The position numbers were made by a program, and so were the translations under genes. Positions 53,901 to 62,403 of a stretch of 64,000 nt of DNA are shown here, one piece after another. This stretch comes from Blastomussa wellsi (Eukaryota > Cnidaria > Anthozoa > Scleractinia > Plerogyridae). The notes beneath the pieces were generated by a model. It did no database searches. It had not been told where the DNA came from and saw only the letters and a list, made by a program, of their open reading frames with translations. The stretch covers positions 23,655,076-23,719,075 of the forward strand of contig OX393564.1 of the NCBI GenBank assembly GCA_947652115.1. The letters run 5' to 3'. Each line of letters opens with the position of its first letter. The stretch's first letter is position 1.

Positions 53901-56900
53901 GACAACCTTTTGCTCATAAACAGCCCTTTGGATGACGCCTCCATGAGCGTGTTGAGTCTAAACGTGTCGCTTATAAGGATTCTTGAAATGGCTGTTCTTC
54001 ACTGTCCTGACAAGATGAACAACAAACACTGGGATTTTGTGCTGTGTAGTTTGGCTGGCTGGCTGCAGGTATATTTTTCACTGATTCGTCAGTCTTTTAC
54101 TAAATTAGAGGGGGTAAGTTTCTAAAGAAACTGTGATGCTGCGTCGGTGGGAAGTATAACAATATAATTTGGTTTTATCAACTGGGTTGATAATGTGAAT
54201 TGGCCACCGTAAAGAGATTCGAGAGCTGACGTTTCGAGCGTTAGCCCTTCGTCGGAGCGAATCAAGGAATTGTGGGTCGTGTGTGGGCTTATATACAGAA
54301 AGATGGAGCTTCGCTATTGGTTGGTGCCTGGTAACGTGAAAACAACGGAATAAATTAGTTGAATGAAAAGCGGTCGTTGATACCGTGAGGATTAAGAGTG
54401 CCGATTTGAAAAATAAAACTTTTGTTCTAGAGTTTTGCGGCTTTCCGTGCTTCCGTGGTGAAGGGAAAGGTCGCAGACTGCCATATATTGCTTAGGAGAT
54501 TGACTGCCATATGTTGCTTGGGAGATTGAAGTGTCTCGCGACCGGTTTCGATGCATTTTTGTCGTCTTTCTCTACGTCGCGAAGGTGTTCTCGGAATTGG
54601 TCGCCAAGTCGTCTCCCTGTTTCGCAGATGTATAAGTGTTTGCAAAGAGTGCAAGTTATGCAGTCCGTGCATGAATCCCTAGTGTGCGACCATTCAAATG
54701 AAAGCTATTGAGCAGTACTTTCACGGAGTACTGTTTATTATGCTGTACAAAGTGGTTCTACCTTTAACGTCTGTGGACGAATCCCTACCCTACTGTGTGA
54801 ATATTCAAATAGAAGCCTCTGAACAGTACTTTCGTGTTGTTCTGTTTATTATGTTGTGCAAGGTGGTTCTATTTTTTATGGCGGGTGAAACCCTAGTGTA
54901 TGACGATTCAAATCAAAGCTATTGAGCTGTACTTTTATTTGGTGGCTCTGATCTTAAATTTAGTTTGGAGATGAAGCATTTTTTTTAATGGAATAAAAAC
55001 TACCGAGCAATCTTTTTTATTTTATTTTGTGTTATCCTATATGCGTCTGGGTCTGTGTATGAAACCCTAGTGTATGTGTGGCCTTTCAAGTGAAATATAT
55101 TATTGTTACTCCAATATTTTTCTATTGGGATTTCCTTGGCGATTTCGCTGCAAACAATTTGAAGTCCACCATTTGTAGAAATGTTGTCGACTTTGTTTCA
55201 CCATGTATTTCTTGTCTTTCAACAGACCTGTGAGGAAAATCGCTCAATGCTAACAACGTCATTAAAATGCGTGGCTCTCTGTTGCCAAGTTTGTTCACTC
55301 TTCTGCATGGTAGCTCAGTTCTTTCAAGACAATGCTTCAAAACTCTCCAAGTGCAGTGACAGTGGACTCACCAGTGAGGCATCACATGAAGTAGAGAGCG
55401 GATCTTTAGCGACCGCTGGCACTGGAGAGTTTTCTCTAAATCTGTTCGCTGAATGGCAGGAGTTCTTCAGTGGAGCCCTGTTCAATGCAGTGTTGCAGTT
55501 GTTCATGTTTCATGCAGGTAAGAGTCGGATGGGTAAGTTGTACTTTTCCAGGGGAGGGGAGAGGGGATATGTTGCGACGTCTGATGAATGGCGTTACGCT
55601 TGCATTCAGTAGGAGTGTTATGTAATGTTCTGAGCTTTCTTAGATCTATCTTATCTTTTGTGATTTCCAGCCCAGTGTCAAAGCTCAGATTTTGAAGCCT
55701 CGCTTTGGTCGAACCGTGTCAGCGAGTATCTTGGTACAGCTGTGATCTACACCCCAACGGCGCTTTTCAAGGAGCATAAGTTCGAGGGGCCACCACATGC
55801 TACCGCTAGCGATTCCTCAAATATGCCCCAGTGGATAGGTGACCTTCTGGAGCACTTCTTGCCTCTTCTTAAATGCAGTCTACACGGTTTGCAATTTGCT
55901 GCTTATCATCTGCTTTCCAAGTAAGTTGACATGTTGCACGCCTGGAAGAGTCGTGTTTTCTTTTCTTTTCCTTTTTTTTTCCATTGGACGTGAAATTATT
56001 TCTGCGGCGTAATAAAATCCTGCAAGATTCAAAATCTAGTTTCCTGTTATGATTTTGGGAACAGGTGAAACCACGTGACTCGTCGGTTACGGCGCTCAAC
56101 ACTGATTTCTAAACACAAAGCGTCACTATTCCCCTAGGCCACCCCTGGGTATTGATAATAATGATACGCGTTTATACTCGTGTTTGACAAGAGAAGCTCT
56201 GTAAATTTACGGTACGACCCGGATCTGGACCAGCCCGTAGGGCCAGGCCGTTACGGATGATTTTCCTGACAATTTTGTCGTTTTGCAGAGTAATGGCGGA
56301 AATCACTTTGCTGGATGACAAAGAGCCTGGGCCCGAGGAAGGAGAGGACGAGCCTGTCAAGTATGTTATTACTGTACAGACACTAAATTTCATCAAAGGG
56401 GTGTGAAGTTATCTTTAGCATCTTCCTATAAATTATTCGAAAAGTGGGAAACATGTGATGCTAAAAAGAAATTAAAACAAGCAAACCAAATTAAAGAACG
56501 ATACAGACATTTACGTTAAAGTTAAAATCTTTTGCGCGCAAACTAAATTTAGTGATGTTCTGAAAATTTAAATTAGTTTCTTTAAAATAACAAGACGTGT
56601 GGGCAGCACACAGCAACAAATAATCTTGTATGACTGAGTTCATTAATTGACCGGTTTCGTCTGCTAGTGAGACTTCGTCAGAATTAAACTACAAGATTCA
56701 AAGGTGGAACTTATTTTATACTAAATCTTTGTAGTGCAAATTACTCTCCTACTAGGGTGTGAACAACAAAACACCCACAAGAAATACATGCAGGAAATGA
56801 CTGAATTCCAGCTCTAGAAAATGTGCAATGTTTTTGGGCTCACAGATTTAACGTCAAATCAGTGAGCAAAATTATTGCAAAATTAATTCCTTGGTTAAAA

Positions 56901-58550
56901 CTACCCTTGCCATTAAGAGGAATGAAATCACTCTGGCCAATTTCACAAGACGCAGAAAATATAATCCACTGAACCAATAAAAGCTCCAAGCAAATATACG
57001 TTAAATGGCGCAAACCTCGGAAAAACGGTGTACGAACAAGCCACGATTGGTTTTAGTAATGCAATACTAAAGCAAATACAAATTGCTATCGATACTCAAG
57101 TCAAAACCGCTGTTTAGCAATGCACTGTTCACTGTTGTTTACTCAGATCCCCACCCACCCCTCTGGTGGAGCTGATCATCGCGGCGTGCGCACATATGGC
57201 CGAGATGGTGAGTGAAGCGCGTGTGCCGTTTGGAGAGCACCTGGACATGACCAGTGACACGAGGGCGCAGAATGTGAGCCTTGCTCTCATGTTAGCCTGG
57301 AAACTTCTCCTTCAGTTTTTTAGAAATTTACCTCAAGAAAGACGAGTTGAATACGCCAAGTACATTAGACAAAACAAGATGGTTGGAAATCTCCTGAGTG
57401 TGCTTTTCCGACTGATTCCACTTCAAGCAGCAGCATCGCCGACGGCAATGGTAGCAGTTGACTTTGAGCCAGTGATCGGGTGTTTTGCTGGTCAGCGCAC
57501 TATCCAGCAGTTAGCATGCGGTTTGTACTATTCCTTGTGTCAGTGGATGCCAGCCATTGTTAGGCAGTGGTGGAATGGATTAGATAAGCGCCAGTCGACT
57601 ATTGTGGACAGGTGAGAGGATTTGCTTTGTTCTTAAAATGCCCAGTAGGCTTGGCATTGTGGCTTTTGTTAAATCAATTTGTTATAAAAATACGATGGAA
57701 AAACCGGAAAGTAAAGACAGTGCTCTCCCTTTTGGAAAAAATTACACGGTTCACCATTCGCATGTCCAACGAGAATGTGATTTTCCGAGTGATGGCCAGC
57801 GTTCTCTGCCGTACCGATGTCCATTGTTATTCCAGAAACGCGATCCATCTTGGGGACTTGGAGAAACTTTTAGTGTGCCAGGTTGTGCATCTCAGTGTAA
57901 AAATGGAATGACGGATTATTCTCAAACTGTCCTTTTGGTGTGTTTGGAACAACGAACTAAGAAACGAACTCGGCTGAGGCAGGAAAGGGAGATAACAGGA
58001 CGGGTAATTTGTACCCTCCGACAGATGTCCTTTGGGCTTGTCACGTAATCTTTCCAGCCCAAAGAGCAACTATCTCTGCTTTTGTATTACTTGAACGACG
58101 AACTGAGGGCTTTGATGGTTCGTTCCTTAGGTTAGATGCATTAAACAGCAGAGGAATAAATTCATATAAAAGGGCCAATATCAGTGTTTGGTAGCCTGCT
58201 AACAGGCTCCAACTAGACGGGGGTGGGGACGGGAGCGGTTGGGCATCGGAATCCTAACCGTCCTCGTCCCACCCCCGGAGCCTGTTGACAGGCTAGTGTT
58301 TTCGTTGATTTAATCTCCTGCGCGTCCCATTTTGGATCATGCGATTTCACGTAGTTGCTTATAAGAAGACAGCAAAATAGGCAATCGTGCGATGTGTTAA
58401 AATTCAAACTGGCGGCGCGCGACCAATCCAAAGCCAAAATGACAGTTAGGAAAATAGTTGTCAACAATAACTTGCCTTCTTTCAATTTAAGAGCCTGAGG
58501 TATTCCCTTGTAAAGGAATGGACAATGCCTAGCGCGCGTCCATCCAATTC

Positions 58551-58611
<61 letters not shown>

Positions 58612-58646
58612 GTTGATCGTTGATCTCTCGACTTATCTGATGTTTC

Positions 58647-58686
<40 letters not shown>

Positions 58687-58762
58687 ATGTCATCGAAAAA
58701 CCCTAACTCAAATGTTGGGTTATTACTAGCCATAAGTGACTGCTAAATTTAATTTTTTTCCG

Positions 58763-58795
<33 letters not shown>

Positions 58796-60422
58796 AAATT
58801 TCACCGACAATGACGTCAGCCTGAACTATCTCTATGAACCATGCATTTCTTTTCATAAAAAAATTAGCCAATCAGAGCGCGCGCTAGCATATAGCTATGT
58901 TATAATTTCTTCTTTACTTCAGATTCACGACTTTCAGTATCACGCCTCAACTGTGCCAGCGAGAGATGCAACTGGTTCAAAGTTCGTCAATCCGGTTTGA
59001 CAACATGCAAGTTAAGACTCGGCCCAGTGCCCGTGAGGTGGCCGCGGTGTACACGGTTGACGAGATCTCCATGGAGCTAGTGGTGAAACTGGCGCATAAC
59101 CATCCCCTGGGTGTGGTCTCAGTGGAGAGCGGCAAGAAGATTGGCGTGACAGCAGCGCAATGGAGAAGCTGGATGTTACAGATGACTACATTCCTTACAC
59201 ATCAGGTTTGAATCAAATCTAAATCTGTTAGTCAGCGCGTTAATGAGTGTGTTAATCAAACAATAGAAAGGAGAAACATTTCAACGCATAATCCAACAGT
59301 GAGCAGAAAATAGTAAGGTGAATTCTGGGGGGTTGTGGTAGTAGTGGTGGTACTTTTTTTAACAGAAAGAGGAGAAATACTTTTAAGTCTCTTCTTGTCA
59401 CAACCCTCTTAAGCAAGTAGCTCCCTTCAGCAACCAACATCCTCACGGTGCCCGTGCCCAAATTCTGGCGTGGGTATTAAAAAATGGTTTGTTTACATTG
59501 GTACATAATAGCTATGATAGATACGAATCGTAGGGTAACTGAAGTATTCGGAACGTAACAATCAGTTGATATTGCCACTCTTACATAATTATTGAAGATG
59601 ATAGATTTGCCTAAATTTTTCAAAATCGTCATTTCCAATCCGTTTCAATCTTCTCCATCCTCAGCCATCCTTGTTCCTTTTCGGTTTATTATCACTCCTT
59701 TGGTGTTTTTCCTCCTTGGCAAACTATTTTTAGGTTTCCTACATTGTAAGGGTATTTTTGGTTGTCGAAGAACCACAGGTAGCCCAAGATCGATATATAA
59801 GCAGCTCTTTATATGTTGACCTTTGTATTGTTACGTGACTCGAGCTATTTGCATATTTATAAGGATTTGTATGGGAAAAATAACGATTGTTTCTGTAACC
59901 TATGAAAATGTAGCAATTTAAATAAAAATCGTCTTATCTTACTTTAGTTGAGTGGTTTTTCCCTCCTGTGTGGTCTTCGAGCCGATTTATGGCTATTCTA
60001 TTAGTTTTAGTGGAACCGGGAAAAACACTCAACTAAAGTTTTATTTAAATTGCTACATTTTCATCACCTGTCGAAAAACTGACTCAAAATATCGTGACGT
60101 AGCTCCTTTAAAAGAACGCGTCCAGGCTTAGCACCATCAGCAAAAGCCTTCACGATTCCATTCAAAAACATTTTCATTTCTTTTCTTTTCGTAGAATGGA
60201 AGCATCATGGACGGTCTCATTCTTTGGAAGCGAAACGTGGACAAGCGTTTTGAGGGCGTAGAAGACTGCGTGATCTGTTGCTCTGTGATTCATGGCAGTA
60301 ATTACTCTCTGCCTAAATTGAGCTGCAGGACGTGCAAAAAGAAATTCCACTCGGCGTGTCTTTACAAATGGTTCAGCACCAGCAATAATGCCACGTGTCC
60401 TCTATGCCGAAATCTATTTTAA
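37496..60422 (+). CDS. LTN1: Listerin, E3 ubiquitin ligase of ribosome quality control
   Basis: Listerin binds 60S subunits carrying a stalled nascent chain, together with NEMF, and ubiquitinates the chain for proteasomal removal. I traced 26 exons with GT-AG borders and unbroken phase: 37496-37537, 38485-38700, 39188-39286, 40092-40322, 40890-40942, 41068-41248, 41783-41956, 42712-42846, 43534-43737, 44377-44616, 45168-45770, 46219-46260, 47062-47242, 49991-50130, 50408-50489, 50716-50872, 50956-51115, 51942-52229, 52773-53154, 53758-54068, 55226-55517, 55671-55920, 56289-56360, 57147-57611, 58923-59205 and 60195-60422. The product has 1836 residues (human about 1770-1810). It begins [14 protein letters not shown] and ends in a C4HC3 RING, so the gene is complete. 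The start is the first ATG and matches the MGGKNKQRTKGN start of vertebrate listerin. Confidence 0.96.
39624..39783 (+). repeat. Purine-rich minisatellite
   Basis: About 2.5 imperfect units of 55-62 bp, each with GAAGGTT(G/C)A(G/A)TAG, GAGAGATGAGA and TAGGGGAGGGG, lie in the listerin intron between exons 3 and 4. Confidence 0.7.
41295..41590 (+). mobile_element. tRNA-derived SINE, family B
   Basis: This is the best-preserved head of the family: A-box-like AGTGGCCTAATGGTTAGTGC and B-box-like GAGTTTGATCCC about 38 bp apart. The body and tail (CGCTTCATGCTAAGGA, GTATGCAGATGTCACCTT) follow. It lies in the listerin intron between exons 6 and 7. Confidence 0.82.
42035..42330 (+). mobile_element. 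tRNA-derived SINE, family B
   Basis: It has a diverged head (GAGTGGTCCGGGTTAGAAACC) and a well-kept body and tail (GTAACCCTGTGATGGACTGG, TTGCTTCATGCTAAGGAAGC, CATATGCAGACAAGC). It lies in the listerin intron between exons 7 and 8, one exon away from another copy. Confidence 0.75.
42712..53154 (+). CDS. LTN1: Listerin exons 8-19: central HEAT/ARM-like repeat body
   Basis: These exons encode residues 333-1195 or so, a long alpha-helical solenoid. Best-recognised segments are [17 protein letters not shown] with [48 protein letters not shown] and [12 protein letters not shown]. Exon 11 (45168-45770, 201 codons) is the largest and least conserved part. Exon 12 (46219-46260) has only 14 codons. 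In structures of yeast Ltn1 this region arches around the 60S subunit. Conservation to vertebrates is low in places, but phases agree at every junction. Confidence 0.9.
43978..44069. repeat. Foldback with GGGAAGTTTGGAG ends
   Basis: Arms GGGAAGTTTGGAGAGCAC and GTGCGCTCCAAACTTCCC flank a centre of about 55 bp, which itself contains AGAGTTGC and GCAACTCT inverted. Part of the left arm (TTGGGAGAGCACGAAGGTAG) recurs near 58568. It lies in a listerin intron. Confidence 0.7.
46845..46982. mobile_element. MITE with 9-bp target-site duplication (Mutator-like)
   Basis: Inverted ends TAGCCTGCGTAGCCGGCGGG and CCCGCCAGCTACGCAGGCTA bound a 138-bp element. The 9-bp repeat ATTGCGTTA stands immediately outside both ends (46836-46844 and 46983-46991). 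Duplication of 8-10 bp with long inverted ends points to a Mutator-type non-autonomous element. It lies in the listerin intron between exons 12 and 13. Confidence 0.88.
48464..48618. mobile_element. MITE with CAGGGACGGATCCAGG end
   Basis: The left end CAGGGACGGATCCAGG and the right end CCTAGTTCCGCCCCTG are inverted. A 5-bp repeat, TGATC, flanks both sides (48459-48463 and 48619-48623). The G-rich centre contains a nested GGGGGTGCGCACCCCC palindrome. It is related to the element at 31062-31230. Confidence 0.7.
48656..48857 (-). pseudogene. Orphan coding exon or gene fragment inside a listerin intron
   Basis: A minus-strand frame of 66 codons ends in TGA (48656-48658) and begins just after a plausible acceptor (TTTGATTTAG|T). 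The reading is protein-like throughout: [17 protein letters not shown], then [15 protein letters not shown], then [19 protein letters not shown]. It looks like the last exon of an unrecognised protein. No upstream exon was found on the minus strand, so it may be a decayed copy, a retrocopy fragment, or the end of a nested gene whose other exons I missed. It is too short to start with its own ATG. I do not recognise the family. Confidence 0.45.
49853..49945. repeat. (TGTC)n microsatellite
   Basis: Imperfect TGTC/TGTCTG units on the + strand end 45 bp before the acceptor of listerin exon 14. Confidence 0.85.
52283..52385 (+). mobile_element. SINE fragment, family B (3' part)
   Basis: It shares GAAATGCTCCCAGT, CATCATGCTAAGGAAACC, GATAAGCTC and GCGCAGTCTTAACGG with the tail of family B. 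The tRNA-like head is missing. It lies in the listerin intron between exons 18 and 19. Confidence 0.65.
53758..57611 (+). CDS. LTN1: Listerin exons 20-24: C-terminal HEAT region
   Basis: Exons 53758-54068, 55226-55517, 55671-55920, 56289-56360 and 57147-57611 encode residues about 1204-1666. Good matches to vertebrate listerin are [52 protein letters not shown] and [19 protein letters not shown]. Exon 23 is an acidic 24-codon spacer ([13 protein letters not shown]). A Penelope-like fragment and a degenerate tandem repeat occupy the 1.2-kb intron after exon 20. Confidence 0.93.
54107..54680 (-). mobile_element. Truncated Penelope-like element with GIY-YIG endonuclease remnant
   Basis: On the minus strand, 54660-54340 encodes broken pieces of a GIY-YIG-type endonuclease: [20 protein letters not shown], then [12 protein letters not shown], then [11 protein letters not shown]. 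The frame is broken by a 26-bp tandem duplication at 54479-54530 and by other shifts. The element ends at 54107 with the terminal repeat also seen at 9858-10013, including the hammerhead-like core. The order endonuclease-then-terminal repeat is that of the 3' end of Penelope-like retroelements. The reverse transcriptase is missing, so the copy is 5'-truncated and dead. Confidence 0.8.
54665..55100 (+). repeat. Degenerate tandem repeat, unit about 110 bp
   Basis: Three to four units each carry (G/A)AATCCCTA or GAAACCCTAGTGT, then ATTCAAAT, (A)GC(T/C)(A/T)(T/C)TGA, CAGTACTTTC and TGTTTATTATG with GTGGTTCTA. The last unit is incomplete (GAAACCCTAGTGTATG near 55060). It follows directly after the Penelope-like fragment. 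No coding frame persists across units. Confidence 0.65.
57612..58922. other. Listerin intron between exons 24 and 25
   Basis: It holds a foldback at 58193-58293 (arms TAGCCTGCTAACAGGCTCC and complementary, with one or two changes). It also holds an unassigned 83-codon minus-strand frame at 58482-58733. Overlapping plus-strand frames at 57602-58048 only continue out of exon 24 and show no domain. Confidence 0.5.
58482..58733 (-). other. Unassigned 83-codon open frame in a listerin intron
   Basis: It starts [19 protein letters not shown] and has an acidic, Ser/Thr-rich first half and a basic second half. The composition is protein-like, but I recognise no domain. The second half overlaps a segment (GGGAGAGCACGAAGGTAGCG) related to the foldback at 43978-44069, which argues that part of it is repeat DNA. 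It may be the N-terminus of a transposon-encoded protein. Confidence 0.25.
58923..60422 (+). CDS. LTN1: Listerin exons 25-26: RWD-like region and RING domain
   Basis: Exon 25 (58923-59205) encodes [36 protein letters not shown] and [13 protein letters not shown]. This is the RWD-like fold that docks on the 60S subunit near the tunnel exit. Exon 26 (60195-60422) encodes [17 protein letters not shown], then a RING with eight zinc ligands in C4HC3 order: CVIC (1786-1789), CRTC, HSAC and CPLC. The chain ends three residues after CPLC with RNLF. All ligands are intact, so the ligase should be active. Confidence 0.96.
59904..60062. mobile_element. Foldback MITE with GAAAATGTAGCAATTTAAAT ends
   Basis: Arms of about 60 bp carry GAAAATGTAGCAATTTAAAT and TTAGTTGAGTGGTTTTTCCC on the left, and their complements on the right, around a short GC-richer centre. 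It ends 132 bp before listerin exon 26. Confidence 0.75.
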
Positions 60423-60544
60423 CCCCAAGTGATCAAGATCGTGCTTCTCCTTACTATTTCTACATATTGTCAAGTAGACAAGTGACGAGAATGGCAAGGA
60501 GCCATTGTCTTGATCTGTCTCCAAATTCTCAGAACTAAGCTTGG

Positions 60545-60550
60545 AATAAA
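60545..60550 (+). terminator. Candidate listerin poly(A) signal
   Basis: The first AATAAA after the listerin stop codon is here, 123 bp downstream. A second AATAAA lies near 60756. Either could be used. Confidence 0.4.
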
Positions 60551-61878
60551 TTTATGCAAAGTAATAATGGGAATTACTATGTTGACATCGGAGTTTAAAG
60601 GTGGCCGCGTTATGAATAGAGGTACAAGCATCGCATCACAGCTTCAATGATGATGATTCGGAACCACTTACAGACAAGCAAACGAATGGGCGTTAACATC
60701 TTGGTAGAAATATACGGATTTGCAACCGAGAATCAGAAATATAAGGGAAGTAAAGAATAAAAGTTTGATAGCAAACCGCAAAATGTGTTAGCATCGTAAC
60801 AAACACGTGATTTCCAAACTCTCGGTGATTTAAGAATTTTTACCCAATAGTATATTTATTTGGCCATTTTAATTTACATTTCTCCGAGGTTTTAATGGAG
60901 TGACAGGCTGCAAAAGAGCTAACGGTTGTGGTATGTTCAGAACTGGCATTACTGATTAAAAGATAGAAGCTGTTTAGTTCCATCGTGTTTTTTCAAAGTT
61001 GAGTTCGTACGTTGGCAAAGCTCTGCAAGGCCGGGAGCATTACGGTTAGGGAGAGAAATTTATAAAACTTTTTAATAGAATAAAGGCTTTCCTTTAGGTC
61101 TTCCATCGCCCTTGGGGTGTTTCTATCGCGAGAAGGCTATTCTCGGCGAACTAGTAACCAAGTGAAACAGTCACGTCGGAGTTCTTTTTTTAATGCCCGC
61201 ACTTGGTTGCTTGAACAAATTCTCCGAAGAGGATCTAAGGCGAGATGTTCACGCGCCCCAATACTTGATGTAGACTTTTAAAGGAACACTATCATGTTTC
61301 TGCGCATGCGCCAATGTTTGACTTTTGGACAGAATCTCCTGAATTCAAAAAATGCGAGAAGTGATGTAGCGCATTCAAAAATCCATTTGCATCGTCCTCA
61401 ATTTACTTCGATATCACCCTAGAACTACTCAGAATTGTAGATTAGTGATATACGGTTCTCGTTTAGTGCCAATTTGTCTGAAATTGAGAATTTTTGGCGT
61501 TGTTTTCAATGTCGTGTGACCGAGTGGAGGAAACGTTAATGGCGCTGGACGAAGACTTCTTTCTCCTGGCAGCTTTCGGAAAAGTTCCGAGAATCGGAGA
61601 AAGACTAAAAAGAATTGGAGCCAACAACAGAGTAGGTTTTCGTAAAGAAATCGATCCACGAAACTTGAAAGAGGCCGAAAGTTGATCGTGTTCTTCAACA
61701 CGGGTGAAACTGACCTTTACCCTTTGGTATTCCAATTGTCTTCGTCGGTCTTCAGGCACGCTACCTGGTTCTCTGCTCAGGTGTAGGCTGTGAGAATGAT
61801 ACCGGAATAATATTATTTCTTTTCTCAGTGCATTCTCGTCCCCAGAGCCACTTGTCCCTCTTAGCCGGCTGGGCCTGA

Positions 61879-62067
61879 GCACGAGGAACAAGTGGCTCTG
61901 GGGACACGATTTGATTCGCGGAAATCAAACAAAGGGAGTCCAATCACATCAGCCGTTTTAAACGTGCTAACGATAAAGGATTTTAAAACGGCTGATGTGA
62001 TTGGACTCCCTTTGTTTGATTTCAGCGAATCAAATCGTGTGTCCCCAGAGCCACTTGTTCCTCGTGC
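61879..62067. repeat. Large foldback with GCACGAGGAACAAGTGGCTC ends
   Basis: Two arms of about 85-90 bp, nearly perfect, face each other around a centre of about 15 bp near 61970. The outer 30 bp (AGAGCCACTTGT type) occurs a third time at 61842-61860. The arms contain AAATCAAACAAAGGGAGTCC and its complement. Confidence 0.8.
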
Positions 62068-62068
62068 A

Positions 62069-62283
62069 CTGAAATATCGTACTGATTTGAAACATCGTAC
62101 CAATTTTAAAATCGTACCTATTTGAAACATCGTACTGATCCGATTTGAAATATCGTACCGATCTGAAATCCGGTTTGAAATATCGTTCGATTTGAAACAT
62201 CGTACTGATTTGAATATCGTACCGACTTGAAATATCATACCAATTTGAAATATCGTACCGACTTGAAATATCGTACCGATTTG
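62069..62283. repeat. Tandem array, unit about 19 bp
   Basis: About eleven imperfect units of TGAAATATCGTACCGATT type (variants CATCGT, ACTGA, CCAAT) run without a break. The array begins 2 bp after the foldback at 61879-62067 and ends 121 bp before the alkaline phosphatase stop codon. Confidence 0.85.
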
Positions 62284-62403
62284 GGGCGGCCTGAAATACT
62301 TTAGGTCAGACCCCCCTGTACCCCTCAACCCCAATTCAATACGTTACGTTAAACGTGAGTCTGAAGATCGTTGGTGTGATTTCTTCTTGTTTTAATTTGG
62401 CAT

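Larger units (their letters stand above)
60423..62403. other. Convergent intergenic region between listerin and alkaline phosphatase
   Basis: It contains the listerin 3' UTR, a large foldback at 61879-62067 and a tandem array at 62069-62283. No gene is recognised. Frames at 61429-61891 have no domain signal. Confidence 0.55.

Noticed and set aside
57602..58048. 148-codon and 99-codon plus-strand frames
   Set aside because: They run out of listerin exon 24 through its donor into the intron and show no conserved residues.
62069..62283. CRISPR-like array
   Set aside because: The repeats are directly adjacent, imperfect and without unique spacers, and the genome is eukaryotic. It is a tandem satellite.
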